Origin: Euglena gracilis
Taxonomy: Eukaryota; Euglenida; Euglenophyceae; Euglenales
NCBI GenBank assembly: GCA_039621445.1
Contig: CP154957.1
Location: 18,238,906-18,302,905 of the forward strand
Reading direction: 5' to 3'
Length of the DNA stretch: 64,000 nucleotides
Both the position numbers and the translations under genes were made by a program. The notes beneath the pieces are model-generated. The model had not been told where the DNA came from and did not search any database. It saw only the letters and a list, made by a program, of their open reading frames with translations. This document shows, piece by piece, positions 22,401 through 50,400 of this stretch (position 1 is its first letter; each line of letters opens with the position of its first letter).

Positions 22401-22590
22401 AAGTGTATGCCGGCTCAGGCCGCCGCCCGGCGGCGCCCATGAACGGGTTGCGGGGCCCCTCCGTCAGCACGTCGAGGAAGCGGCCGGCGTGGGAGAAGCG
22501 CTCGTTGCTGCGCAGGGCGAGGACGAGGTAGTGGATGTACGCCGCCAGCAGCTTCCGGTCCCCACCGCTGAGCTCCGACACCACGCCCAT
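1325..22590 (-). CDS. GBF1: GBF1/GNOM-type ARF guanine-nucleotide exchange factor (partial, 24 exons)
   Basis: This large multi-exon gene should catalyse GDP-to-GTP exchange on ARF GTPases at early secretory membranes. Read in transcription order, the exons give DCB, HUS, Sec7 and HDS1 regions in the order of the GBF1/GNOM family. Diagnostic pieces are the DCB stretch FVEVVRSPQTPAPIT, the SELLRR box, the HUS motif YYDCS, the catalytic glutamate loop LPGEAQKIDR, IIMLNTD, NNRGINDGKDLP, and the linker PEGLF that matches PEGIF of GBF1. The exons found total about 2.9 kb, roughly 960 codons. Human GBF1 is about 1,860 residues, so HDS2/3 should lie left of the window. Most introns are nonconventional. 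The start ATG at 22590 follows a CTGCAG that could be a spliced-leader acceptor. The symbol is by family; orthology was not tested. Confidence 0.86.
1453..1766 (-). other. Nonconventional intron (ARF-GEF intron 23)
   Basis: 314 nt, start GGA-CAGGCC, end GGCCTG-CCGCT. The join gives DAC-R-ALFAIV in frame. Confidence 0.72.
1767..1854 (-). CDS. GBF1: ARF-GEF exon 23
   Basis: Encodes LRIPLTLASARDFSRSVARS then ARALDAC. There is no close family match, because the segment falls in the variable loop before the ARMA helix. Support comes from in-frame joins on both sides and from CAGGCC at the intron start pairing with GGCCTG at its end. Confidence 0.66.
2155..2228 (-). CDS. GBF1: ARF-GEF exon 22 (HDS1)
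   Basis: Encodes CIDGLVYSLCSLVIPLL, the FDNLIISLCKFTAL motif of the family, followed by a Pro/Gly run. Starts 7 nt after CTG and ends before GGA-CAG. Confidence 0.78.
2578..2746 (-). CDS. GBF1: ARF-GEF exon 21 (HDS1)
   Basis: Encodes RLLALAEALATAPPRTP, a short Pro/Gly-rich loop, then LVQRGLLGYQLCARVAHFHQ and MPHVL. The latter matches the AISGFRKCAMISAHYGLSDVF helices. The start uses a 7-nt offset after CTG. The end precedes CGA-CAG-CT, complementary to AGCTGTTG at the intron end. Confidence 0.8.
3754..3920 (-). CDS. GBF1: ARF-GEF exon 20 (HDS1 start)
   Basis: Encodes REARERLGRARQDCP and LGVLDREIFEGGRGGPAVC, matching LDxDxFxxxxGPTIAA of GNOM/GBF1. It ends before CTG-CAG. Joined to exon 21 it reads GPAVCRLLALAE against GPTIAALSYVFD. 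Confidence 0.78.
3921..4169 (-). other. Nonconventional intron (ARF-GEF intron 19)
   Basis: 249 nt with no GT/AG. CCC-CAGGGG at the start is complementary to CCCCTG-GGGTA at the end. Protein homology (PEGLF) fixes the cut sites. Confidence 0.8.
4170..4284 (-). CDS. GBF1: ARF-GEF exon 19 (post-Sec7 linker)
   Basis: Encodes MREPIFDAWDDEFLWSEVRA then SPNPEG. It ends before CCC-CAG-GGG, complementary to CCCCTG before exon 20. The join gives NPEGLFSGPP, matching TPEGIFLRVP of GBF1, which fixes this splice to the base. Confidence 0.78.
4332..4369 (-). CDS. GBF1: ARF-GEF exon 18 (Sec7 end)
   Basis: A short exon reading SNELRVQELIAP, placed after DAI by comparison with AIKNEEIVMPEE of GBF1. The acceptor AAGTCCAG looks conventional, while the donor before it is not GT. 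Exon 19 starts only about 50 bases on, so the two could be one exon disrupted by a frameshift. Confidence 0.5.
4380..4988. mobile_element. One or two degenerate MITEs
   Basis: The right end CACAGGTGTTAAGTGAAAGTCTG and the CCCACCCA interior match 39091-39413. The left end near CATAATTCATTGG is diverged, and a second C/G-run element seems nested at about 4590. No clear duplication. Confidence 0.45.
5215..5380 (-). CDS. GBF1: ARF-GEF exon 17 (Sec7 ARF-binding groove)
   Basis: Encodes YVLAFSIIMLNTD, then RWSSQIQAKDKMQ, then NNRGINDGKDLPEAFLKAIF and DAI. It starts after CTG-CCTCC. The usual LHNP after NTD is replaced by RWSS. The residues F-S before IIMLNTD are a mix of the brefeldin-resistant (F-A) and sensitive (Y-S) pairs. 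The 3' border (ATC) is inferred; no GT follows. Confidence 0.9.
5381..5938 (-). other. Nonconventional intron (ARF-GEF intron 16)
   Basis: 558 nt, start GCC-CAGCG, end CGCTG-CCTCC. The join gives TSADGPYVLAFS within the Sec7 domain. Confidence 0.82.
5939..6141 (-). CDS. GBF1: ARF-GEF exon 16 (Sec7 catalytic glutamate loop)
   Basis: Encodes ISAFDFRSVPILTALRRLLS, FKLPGEAQKIDRVVQAFADH and NPFTSADGP. The Glu of LPGEA is the glutamic finger that expels the phosphate and Mg2+ from ARF in known Sec7 domains, and it is intact here. Both ends obey the CTG -8 / CAG +4 rule. Confidence 0.92.
6142..6775 (-). other. Nonconventional intron (ARF-GEF intron 15)
   Basis: 634 nt, start GGG-CAGGGC, end GCCCTG-GCGGC. 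The join gives VLRGF-ISAFDF, matching VLNEFARTFDF of GNOM. Confidence 0.82.
6776..6901 (-). CDS. GBF1: ARF-GEF exon 15 (Sec7)
   Basis: Encodes ISELGRNPADTPEDSACSAE and then RTAFHEGVLRGF. The join to exon 14 needs a 7-nt instead of 8-nt offset to stay in frame. The 3' end precedes GGG-CAG-GGC, perfectly complementary to GCCCTG at the end of the intron. Confidence 0.82.
6988..7406. mobile_element. MITE with 7/8 duplication
   Basis: 419 bp. Begins CAGGGAATTTCTT, ends TTAAGGAATTCCCTG. CTGGGCTG at 6980-6987 against GTGGGCTG at 7407-7414. Same family as 37479-37890; nested in the 6.5-kb ARF-GEF intron. Confidence 0.75.
7478..7644. repeat. TA/TACATA microsatellite
   Basis: Alternating TATA, CATA and GTATA units. 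Continues at 7912-7970 on the other side of the TTAGGG element. Confidence 0.85.
7645..7915. mobile_element. TTAGGG block enclosed by 60-bp inverted repeats
   Basis: The left arm (7645-7705, from ATATGGCAGGCGGG to CACGACCCTGCACT) and the right arm (7848-7915) are inverted copies with scattered changes. Between them lie about 20 TTAGGG units with some TTGGGG. The whole sits in an AT/TACATA microsatellite. Confidence 0.75.
7709..7849 (+). repeat. Interstitial telomere-type repeat (TTAGGG)n
   Basis: Runs of GGTTAGGG with occasional GGGGTT variants. TTAGGG is the telomere repeat reported for Euglena and many other eukaryotes. It is not at a chromosome end here, because coding exons lie on both sides. 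Confidence 0.9.
8025..12850. repeat. Pentanucleotide-repeat mosaic, 4.8 kb
   Basis: Blocks of different 5-bp units follow one another: TATTA (8025-8225), TTCTC (8226-9120), TCTCG/TGTAT, CTGCA (about 9250-9378), CTGCG (9378-9442), alternating TGTTG, TGTAT and TTGCG blocks to about 10620, CTTGT (to 10800), CCTGT, TGTTG and TTGCG again, ATTAC (11140-11600, 11770-11880), ACTAT (11890-12270), TATTA, ATTGC and ATTAC. The 5-bp period persists through nearly all changes of unit. It lies inside one ARF-GEF intron. Confidence 0.95.
11602..11768. repeat. Unique island inside the pentanucleotide mosaic
   Basis: About 165 bp of non-repeat DNA with TTTTTGGCCAATTTTTGG units, a CCCGGCGC-TTC-GCGCCGGG hairpin (11661-11679) and a G run. 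It resembles the interior of the MITE families, so it is probably an inserted fragment. Confidence 0.6.
13402..13491 (-). CDS. GBF1: ARF-GEF exon 14 (Sec7 helices B-C)
   Basis: 30 codons: LGVTQPTGEALGQFLFFIGP then LLDKTEIGLY. This is the ExVAxFL...LDKTxIGxY block of Sec7 domains. The following 6.5-kb intron (6902-13401) contains the pentanucleotide mosaic. Its ends CAGGGGCC and GGCCCCTG are exactly complementary. Confidence 0.87.
13757..13864 (-). CDS. GBF1: ARF-GEF exon 13 (Sec7 domain start)
   Basis: 36 codons in phase 0. LARRGQKAVLREFATQFGRK followed by AAKAVAWLL is the opening helix pair of a Sec7 domain (family pattern LLxEGxxxFNxKPKKGIxFL). The end GCGCCGGAG precedes CGG-CAG. Confidence 0.84.
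14203..14297 (-). CDS. GBF1: ARF-GEF exon 12 (HUS end)
   Basis: Encodes LARHEALMALLVTVAGRCGV, comparable with FTTHLLSLDALLTVIDSTEA of GBF1. The 3' end precedes GCC-CAG-GC. The 5' border near the CTG at 14303-14305 does not keep phase under the strict rule and is approximate. Confidence 0.7.
14407..14470. repeat. 10-bp repeat TTTTCGGCCA (copy 1)
   Basis: Five to six units, flanked by sequence also present next to copies at 33369-33452 and 35107-35245. It is therefore part of a dispersed element. Confidence 0.8.
15634..15759 (-). CDS. GBF1: ARF-GEF exon 11 (HUS box)
   Basis: Encodes WCSEPHFAPFLCCYYDCSPL, corresponding to the HUS box (PSFVTELYINYDCD in GBF1) that binds the DCB domain. It continues through FELLCRLLALGTTETNPF and ends before GGC-CAG. 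Confidence 0.84.
16620..16694 (-). CDS. GBF1: ARF-GEF exon 10 (HUS helix before the HUS box)
   Basis: 25 codons reading ADFLSLHRDEDAELVLECRA, matching the EMKEMALEAIVQL helix before the HUS box. It starts after CTG-ATGGC and ends before AGG-CAG. Keeping the next join in phase needs a 6-nt rather than 8-nt offset, so this border may shift by a few bases. Confidence 0.6.
17053..17112 (-). CDS. GBF1: ARF-GEF exon 9 (20 codons)
   Basis: Exactly 20 codons between CTG-CCACC and TTC-CAG, read as SPKGRRRQ then LLSFVLAVHLLP. It replaces the QMEMYIKKLMEII helix of GBF1. It is too short to recognise alone; position, phase and boundary signals carry the call. Confidence 0.62.
17195..17556. mobile_element. 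MITE with perfect 8-bp duplication (twin of 58089-58432)
   Basis: 362 bp. Begins CATACAATTGCTTACC, ends GCTTAAGCAATTGTCTG. CGCTGGAC on both sides (17187-17194, 17557-17564). The interior has C/G-run blocks, CCAGTCAGTCACT repeats and a hairpin built on CGGCGCC. Confidence 0.87.
17566..17763. repeat. CA-rich simple repeat
   Basis: ACACATGCACAC-type units ending in a pure (CA)n run. Directly next to the MITE at 17195-17556. Confidence 0.85.
17824..17970 (-). CDS. GBF1: ARF-GEF exon 8 (HUS helices)
   Basis: 49 codons in phase 0 (147 nt) encoding VRAIVTDVLPRALLKVARM and RCSLLTTIRLLASYAALH. They align along their length with GBF1 IKDEMCRHLFQLLSIERLN...LLFESMREHLK. The start follows CTG plus CGGGG; the end precedes ATC-CAG. 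Both satisfy the nonconventional intron rule. Confidence 0.8.
17971..18760 (-). other. Nonconventional intron (ARF-GEF intron 7)
   Basis: 790 nt, start GGC-CAGAGC, end GCTCTG-CGGGG. The intron contains the 40-bp palindrome at 18508-18547. Confidence 0.72.
18508..18547. repeat. 40-bp palindrome (copy 1)
   Basis: GAGGAGGCTC...GAACGTTC...GAGCCTCCTC, followed by CTACGGTAACCC. The same palindrome with ACATT in the centre lies at 452-492, followed by CTGACGGTGACCC. Confidence 0.85.
18761..18944 (-). CDS. GBF1: ARF-GEF exon 7 (HUS region)
   Basis: Encodes an acidic Ser/Thr-rich loop, then SRINLLGLQLAHWVLLLLQE. It is GC-rich at third positions and open throughout. The 3' end is set by GGC-CAG-AGC, which pairs with GCTCTG at the end of the next intron. 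The acceptor CACACAG looks conventional. Confidence 0.74.
19337..19430 (-). CDS. GBF1: ARF-GEF exon 6 (HUS region)
   Basis: Begins with the second half of the duplicated target site and encodes DPEGEAAMLVRNSGPVLLFV followed by CRLVGCDQ. The alpha-helical pattern matches the GBF1 segment around LPSIRELFRFLISL. The 3' boundary is not fixed: a GT candidate lies after GCTCCT, but the join to exon 7 is off by phase there. Confidence 0.68.
19431..20191 (-). other. Nonconventional intron made by a MITE (ARF-GEF intron 5)
   Basis: 761 nt. It starts GGC-CAGG and ends CCTG-GCCGA on the minus strand, so CAG is at +4..+6 and CTG at -8..-6. It equals the element 19436-20188 plus one copy of its 8-bp target duplication. 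Confidence 0.85.
19436..20188. mobile_element. MITE with 8-bp duplication, forms ARF-GEF intron 5
   Basis: The first 20 bases inside (CAGGGGATTTCTTAAGGACC) match the inverted end, apart from a few changes. GCCTCGGC stands at 19428-19435 and again at 20189-20196. It contains the GGCTGGACCC-type G/C-run interior shared with 6988-7406 and 37479-37890. At 753 bp it is longer than its relatives, so a second insertion may be nested inside. Confidence 0.85.
20192..20229 (-). CDS. GBF1: ARF-GEF exon 5 (38 nt, interrupted by a transposon-like intron)
   Basis: A short exon reading IFTRVREALSAA and the first two bases of a Glu codon. Its last bases GCCGA belong to an 8-bp target duplication of the element that forms the next intron (19431-20191). 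The join gives AEADPEGEAAML in frame. Confidence 0.8.
20415..20520 (-). CDS. GBF1: ARF-GEF exon 4 (SELLRR segment)
   Basis: Encodes SILQACLRLAL...EPSELLRRTAEQAIQDIVSL, the highly conserved SELLRRSAE block of the DCB-HUS region. It ends before CTC-CAG. Exon 5 begins after CTG plus five nucleotides, and the join reads DIVSLIFTRV, residue for residue comparable with DMVQLLFTRL of GBF1. Confidence 0.86.
20521..20875 (-). other. Nonconventional intron with TTG in place of CTG (ARF-GEF intron 3)
   Basis: 355 nt, start GCC-CAGGGCCC. Its end GGGTCTTG-CCCCC pairs over 8 positions if wobbles are allowed. The join gives GAHLLSILQACL. Confidence 0.7.
20876..20997 (-). CDS. GBF1: ARF-GEF exon 3 (DCB domain)
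   Basis: Encodes DAKLEVADTQSHEAVLGKII and VLAECVRHPCGAAL, matching the TDPxSHEVVLMKILQVL...TPVGAHL segment of GBF1. The intron starts GCCCAGGGCCC (CAG at +4) and pairs over 8 bp, including wobbles, with GGGTCTTG at its 3' end. The join gives GAHLLSILQACL in frame. Confidence 0.83.
21372..21573 (-). CDS. GBF1: ARF-GEF exon 2 (DCB domain core)
   Basis: Carries LDALQPFVEVVRSPQTPAPI and ALQAFLQFLELRCGFVDREA. These align with the LRPFLEVV...GPITGLAL segment of the GBF1 DCB domain, used for dimerisation and membrane recruitment. It ends near AAATI in phase 0 and joins exon 3 in frame. Both boundaries are inferred from homology and frame. Confidence 0.78.
22432..22590 (-). CDS. GBF1: ARF-GEF exon 1 (start codon, N-terminal DCB)
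   Basis: Opens with ATG at 22590 (MGVVSELSGGDRK) and continues through VLALRSNERFSHAG. This fits the start of GBF1 proteins, where a GE-x-V-x-x-AI-x-x-N-x-R-W pattern is found. There is no clear CAG at the exon end. A GGGCGGCGG just inside the intron can pair with CCGCCGCCC near 21580, so the boundary is approximate. Confidence 0.65.
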
Positions 22591-23070
22591 GGGATGGGGG
22601 GAGGGGAGGAGAGCCTGCAGGGGGGGGGGTGCTGGGCGGCGTTGGGTCGTGGCCCACACGTTTGGACCGGAAGGATTCTCCTGCTCACACAGATGCCTCT
22701 CCAGCGAGGCCTTCTGCCCCCCCCCATGTTTATCATCTCTTGTGGTTGAAACTACGCTCCCATGACCAGGGAAGACACAGCAAATTCTCCAGAAAAAAAA
22801 TCTGATCGGGCCAGCGTTAAAGTATCTCACAGCAACACATGAATGAGGTGAACCGGCATGAAAGTGCTGCGAAAGTTGAATGGATTGTCACTCCGCAAGC
22901 GGAAAACGGCTTGGTTGCAACAGGATCAGGAGGGGAAGCAATACGCATGGGGTCCGCACAAACACACATAACCCTCCGAAGCGATGCATCGGCGAAAAGG
23001 AAGAGATGGATCGTCCAGGCAAGTCGCCCGCCAAGTGACGCAGGGAGGCGCGGGATGGGTGCAGGCCAGC
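22591..23070. promoter_or_regulatory. Intergenic region between the TBC and ARF-GEF genes
   Basis: The 480 bp between the TBC stop (23071) and the ARF-GEF start (22590), both genes on the minus strand. No promoter motif is recognisable. A CTGCAG followed by a pyrimidine-rich stretch just before the ATG could be a spliced-leader acceptor, since euglenid mRNAs are commonly trans-spliced. That role is inferred. Confidence 0.35.
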
Positions 23071-44492
<21,422 letters not shown>

Positions 44493-44721
44493 CTAAAATT
44501 GGTGCCGGTGGACGTGTGCCGTTATCGGGTAGCTGCACACCCACCTTCAGGAGATCCTCTGTCTCCATCTTTTGCGGGACCTGTCAATGGATCAGAAACG
44601 GCACCATAATACCATGTGCCGGAGGATGCGGTGTGGTCATTTGGGGTTGAACCCATTCAGAAGCCACTGAGGGTAGCTGTTGGAGGGCCAAATGAAGCTG
44701 CGTTTTACTCCTCCGTTGGTG

Positions 44722-44872
44722 GTTCATTTGCGCATTTGCGCATTTGCGCGCATCACGTTGTTTGTGGGCGCGAATGCGCAAATGAATGCAAATTGAGCAA
44801 ATTTAGTCATGTGGTTCATTTGCGCATTTGTGCCCAAAAAACAACGTGATGCGTGCAAATGCGCAAATGAAC
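44722..44872. repeat. Paired palindromes with GCGCATTTGCGC core
   Basis: Two inverted copies of about 60 bp (44722-44785 and 44812-44872), each itself nearly self-complementary, starting TTCATTTGCGCATTTG. Confidence 0.82.
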
Positions 44873-44927
44873 CACATCTGCTGCTGGCGTTTCACAGTTG
44901 TGTTTCCATCGCACCCTTCTCCTTTGG

Positions 44928-44992
44928 GTTTATGCGCGCATTTGCGCGCACCAACACAAATTGTGTTGGTGGGCGCAAATGCGCGCATAAAC
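44928..44992. repeat. 65-bp near-perfect palindrome
   Basis: Starts GTTTATGCGCGCATTTGCGC and ends with its complement; the centre is ACACAAATTGTGT. Confidence 0.9.
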
Positions 44993-45149
44993 ATAGTTTT
45001 GTTTGTGCGCGCATTTGCGCCCATAAGCTAACGCCGTCGACAAACGGTGTGACAAACCCGCCAAATTATGTTTCTCGATGGCACGCTGATCCGCACCGTC
45101 GCGGCCCCTTTGTCACGCCGTTTAGTGACGGCATCAGTTCATGGGTGTT

Positions 45150-45268
45150 GAAGACCAACCCTGGAAGGACAAAATTATGTTTATTTGTCAAATGCGCGCA
45201 CCAACATAATTATGTTGGTGCGCGCATTTGACAAATAAACAAATTGTCCTTCAAGGGTTGGGCTTCAT
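45150..45268. repeat. About 118-bp inverted repeat with a 62-bp perfect core
   Basis: The core 45179-45240 starts GTTTATTTGTCAAATGCGCG and is perfectly self-complementary. Flanks CCAACCCTGGAAGGAC and GTCCTTCAAGGGTTGG extend the arms. Confidence 0.92.
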
Positions 45269-47360
45269 CCGCTGGGTTCTTTGCCACAAAACTGGCTGTG
45301 CAGATCCCGGGTATAAGTGGGGTGGGAGACACCCGTCCCCTTCATTCCCTGCGGACCCTGTTTCTTCCCCCCTGCGCATTCCTTGCCAAACACCCCATAC
45401 TTACCTTCCTTTCCTGCGTCCTTCCCGCCGGCTTGGTCAAACCGCACCCACACCCCTCGGCACTTCCTCCCCGCGCTTTAACATACGTCCCAAAAACACC
45501 ACAACAAGGCGCCGCAAGCGAAGCAGTCTGGCAAACACCCAGGACGCACACCGCCAGCAATTCGGGCCCACCCAGGAAAACAGCCGACAGGAGCAACAAG
45601 GGCAGCAAAGGTCCCGTTCCCGTGCCGCTTTTTTGTGTTTTGTTCCCTCTTGGCCGGGAAGGTCCCGGGGGTTTCGACGTGCAAATCCCATTTTCGGACC
45701 CCCCAAAAAACACCATTTTTTGCCAAAGTCCCAGGGGTCATACCGCCAAAAACAGAATTTTGCTCATTTTTTTGCACTCTCTTGTCACCGTATTTTCAAA
45801 CCCCCCGAAGCCATACAGCCGAAGTGAAAAAATTCGGGGATTTGCGCAAGTGCGCAAATCAAGTTTAAGTGCGAATCCGGCCGCCTAAGTCATTTTTTTT
45901 TGGAATTTTGCTCGATCAGCCCGGGGAGGGGGGTCATATTTGGGGGGGGGGGTATTTAGGGGGGTTTTTAATTGTATAGCCCATATGTTTAAGCTTTATA
46001 GCCCACAGAAAAGTGGACATCCGATGCAATTGGAGGTTTGGAGTCGAACCTGCAGACCAACGGCCTCTGGGGGTGTCGGAATAAGCGGAGGGGTCCATTG
46101 GGTCCAGGAGGTCCTCATTCACACCCCGTTTCTGCAACAGAAGGAGAATACAAAGGCAGCAGGAGGTTTCAGCCCATCATCTTTGAGTGTGCTTGATGAG
46201 AATGATTCTTTTCCATGTGATTTAAACGGAATGCGATAATGTGATTGCACTTTCTCACCATGAAAAGTGTGCACACTCAGTTTTCACGGTGCAAAAATGT
46301 GCCAAAACCCAGCAAACAGCCCAAATCCAACGAGGTGGGGATTCTTGAGGCAAAGTTTCGAGGTAAGCTCCTTATAAACCTCTCAAAGCACCATTTTCGA
46401 CCATTTTTCTGAACCTTTTTCCACAAAATTTTGGAGTGAATTCTTCGCTCAGCCGCTGGGCTGACCTGTAAACAACAGGGGGGAACATGGACCCTATAAA
46501 AAAATGCGATGCAAACAAAACAAGCAAAAGAAGCAAAAAAAAGCAAATAAACACAAAAAAATGCTTTTTGCGTACAAATACCTCCATCAGCTCCTCCGGG
46601 ATGAACGCTTTCTGCTGAAGGGGACTAGAAAAGATTTGCCTTCTGCGGTAATTTTTTTTCATTCTGCAGCAATAATTTGTATAATAATCTGCACCTTGGT
46701 GGAATTTTTTTCCACTTAGAAATTCCACATCCCCGATTTTTCCTGGAGCAAACCTGATTTTTAATTTTTGTCATTTTGGATTTAAGCCATCAAAACTGCA
46801 TCATTTTTTTAGAATCAGCATGTCTTCAAAATCTCACCAAAATGCAAATTATTGTACAATTTATTGATGCACGATGCAGAATTATCCCCGGAGAATGCAA
46901 AAAATTTCTAAGCGGAAAAAATCTCAACAAAAAAAACTCGAAAATTGTGAAAGAAAAAAAACACAGAAAACCTGGAAAAAAAAACCCGCAAAAAAACAGG
47001 TTTGCGCCCCCCCCCCCCCTGCAAACAAGCTGGACCCCTCCCCCCCCCCAGTGAAATGGGCTTCCTGTTTTTTTTTTTAAAAAGTACCTGATCGGGATCC
47101 CGGTTGTGCATTTTGGCAAAATGCAGAACGAATGCAGGGAAAAAGAGGAACAATAAATGAAGAGTTTTTCTACTCTTCTGCACGCAATCTTCGTGGGAAA
47201 TCAGTTTCGCCAAAAAAAAAGCAGCCCACCTGGGGAAACAGGCAAGAAAAGCCCCTTTGCAACAGCTAGCTTTAAAAGATATCGCACATCAAGAGGGAGG
47301 AGTCCAGTCTCTGAGCTCCAGCCAAGGATTAATACCCCTCGCCACGTCGCCACACATCAC
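45269..47360. other. Between the unknown gene and TBC exon X1
   Basis: Expected to hold the TBC gene start. The GC-rich part (45.3-45.85 kb) has open frames on both strands without splice context. Apart from the microexon candidate at 46582, nothing can be assigned. Confidence 0.4.
46582..46611 (-). CDS. Candidate 30-nt microexon
   Basis: Reads KAFIPEELME between a clean CAGCAG acceptor and a GTATTT donor. It lies between the stop of the zinc-segment gene and exon X1 of the TBC gene, so it could be an early TBC exon. Its phase does not join directly to X1. Confidence 0.33.
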
Positions 47361-47459
47361 TTAAATGAACAGAGCATAAATGGCCTCCCCAAGCACTCGT
47401 GCCAACCTCTGTCGGGCGTCCTTTGGCCTGCTTGGGAGGACGATAGAGGCGAGCCTGGC
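47361..47459 (-). CDS. Unknown gene, exon g (C-terminus and stop)
   Basis: Encodes ARLASIVLPSRPKDARQRLA then RVLGEAIYALFI and TAA. Starts after CTG-CCATT; a conventional-looking CCAG lies three bases further on. Confidence 0.7.
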   Translation of the reverse strand, partial: ARLASIVLPSRPKDARQRLARVLGEAIYALFI

Positions 47460-50400
47460 AATGGCAGAGACTTGCCCAACGGGGGAATGAGGGGAGGGTC
47501 GGAATCGAGGGGGGGATGAACTTGCCACCAAAGAAAAGAATCCCGCAAACAGGAAAAGGTTGGAAAAAACCATGCAACCACAAGATGCGTGTAATTCAAT
47601 AATACAATATGATAACATTTAATACAAAAGCTGACTCTTATCTTCAGACTCGCTCATTTTTGCACCTGAGTCCAAATCTTAATGGTATGGTATCTGCATT
47701 GCCATAACTGACACACCAAAAGGAAGTTGGGGAGAAGTCAAATGAGCGAAGTCTAAAAATTGGCCAACCTCCCTCCGATGGGGTCTGGGTCCAAAATACC
47801 AGCCGCTCACTCAAAAAAAAACCAATCAGTCAGGGTAGGGCACACACACTAAGCATTGGCATTCAAACTTGAAATAAAAAGGCCAGTCTCCACAGTGGTC
47901 TCTTTGGACAAGCCACTGGCTGCAGCACCTCCTCATGCGCTTCTTCGAAGTCGAAGCCCTCCTGGACCAGCACGCAGTGCCGGCACTGGCTGCCCCCCGC
48001 GGGCACCAGGTCCAGGCCGACACCGCCGCAGCTCTTGCACCTGTGGCCGCCCCCGCCCGACGCTGGAGTGTCCCTCAACCCCGAAATGGAACCCTGGGGG
48101 AAGTACCGTGTCTAACAGACCTCCACCAGCAACCCTGTTTTCTCTTACAAACCCTGGCTGTAATGTGGGGGCAGTAAATTGACTCATCGTATCGACTTGG
48201 CTGGGAATCATGCAGCATCAAACAGGTGGGCACCACCTGTTCTCACGCACTGTCTGGCATTGAGTTTCATTCACAGGTAGGAAATAATTAGGAACCCCCA
48301 ATCCCAACAACATAAGACAGCTTCAACGTTTAATATGATGATTTTCTAGTGGTGGACGGTCCTGGGAAGCCCTTCTTGAAGTTATTTAATCCGATTGTGC
48401 TTTTCACTTGTTTGGTCTTAAAATCCTGCCGAGCCCTTGCTCTTGAGCGGTCAACGTCGCACACGTAAAAATGGAATTCGCTTGCACAACCCTTGATTTG
48501 AACAACAAATTAGAACGTTCCAGCCAGGCCATTGGGGGGTCCACTGCCTAGCCATTTTGCTGGACACTGGGAAAAATGGACAAAAGCTAGACCCCGCGGG
48601 AGGGGGGGTCCGGGGGGGAGGGGTCCTCGACTGGAAAAAAATTCTTCCACCGCTGTGCGCCGAGGTGGAAATTAGGTGTTTAAAGGTTGTTTTTTTTGGC
48701 TGGTTTTGTTCCAAAAAAATCCCAAACTGCCAAAATGGGCATTTTTGACCAGTTTGGAGGGTCTCAAAAAATTTCGGCGCTGGTCACTGGCCACCCCTGC
48801 TAGCAGACCCCCCCCTCGCCACTAGCCAAATTTGGACTGGCTGCAGTCCAGCCCCCCCCAGAGGGGGGGGGGGCACTGTGAACTCTTAGGCAAAGGCCTG
48901 GTTCCAGCAGGTGATGTAGATTTATACAGACAAGCGACCCAGTGATTTGATGTGTAAATGGGAGCATTTTCTGCAGCAGTCATCGCCAGGGCAGACCACC
49001 AGGTTGGCAAGCATTTGATGGTGTGAGATGACCCCACAATGTTGATTCAGAAAAATAATAATAATTCCATGAAACACGGGTGTTGTTTTTATGGCTGGAA
49101 TGCCAACCTTCAAATTGAATACGTACGGTGTATTTTCTGACGAGATTTGGGGGTAAAAAAAGAACTAACTTCTTTGCGCAATTGGGCAACAAGTGTTCAG
49201 AACTGTTTCAATATCCCATGAAATAACAACATGTCCCTTGTTTTTTTCTCGGGAAATACACTTCTTCCTCTGAAACCTGCAAAAGGTCCCTCCACCCTTG
49301 GAAAATGGAAACGGAAATAAATCCTGAAAAGCCTTTTAAAAAAAAATAAAAATACATAAAATATATATAAGATACCTTCAAAAATATTTAAAAATTTGAA
49401 ATTGTCGATTAAAAAATATCTGACAATGGGCAGCGATATGGCTCGGACCCCTTCCCCCTCCTTGGAAGGGTTGACCCCCCAAATGCAAAAACCAATGCTC
49501 ACTTTGGGCGACCAGGTGGCTTTGTCATCCAGCCCCACAATGCCCCCAATAACTTGGCCTCAAGGGCAGAGGTTTTGTTCCATTACCGATGGAAAGTGGA
49601 AAATCAGTCCCCCAAAAACTTTGGTAATGACTTCTTGAAGGTTGGTTGCCCGCACAATGTACCGATGCTGAGACCTGACGACAATCACCCCCTCCCCTGG
49701 GATTCTTTGTGTTTGTCACTTCGGAAAGAAGTGACATCTCCTCTCGGTCAATGCCTCTGCTGCACACCGGCTCAACCCTGGAGGCAGTGTTCTTCCCCAC
49801 TGCTTGCGAAGAGCGTCCTGCAGCGTTTTCAGCTGATCTCTGGCAGCAGTCTCCGCGGCCTTCTGCACCTTCCCCGGCCTCTCTTCAGGCACTGCGGAAC
49901 AATTGCAATCGGGACAAAAATGCAAAATCACATACAGTGTTCCTCCAGTGCAAAAAACAACAACACGAATGCACCAAGGCTCCAAAAGAGGTCCAGCACA
50001 TCCGACGAGCACCTTCGGGCACCTGGGCCCATTTTGTCAGATTGAGGATGTTCCCAGATCCAGGGTTGGTCTGCCAAAAGGGCGTCACTCAACGAACTCC
50101 CCCCTAGGCCCAGCTCAGAGGCTGGAAAATTTGGGTTGGTTGGTGAAAAGCTGTGTCCGTCCTTATTTCCAAAAGTGTGTGCCAGACCAAATGTAACCCT
50201 GGAGACCATCGATCACCCCCCAGTGCACCGCTTTGGCAGACGAAATGCCTGGCCTACGTTCCGGCTCGTTTTTGTGGCTAATTTGGGGCGTTTTGGGGGC
50301 TGTTTTTTATATGGTCAAAAGTCAAAATTCAATCAATTTAAAAAATATCTCGACAGTGAAGCAAAAAAATCAATGGCAACCCCATCGCCGAGTTTCAATC

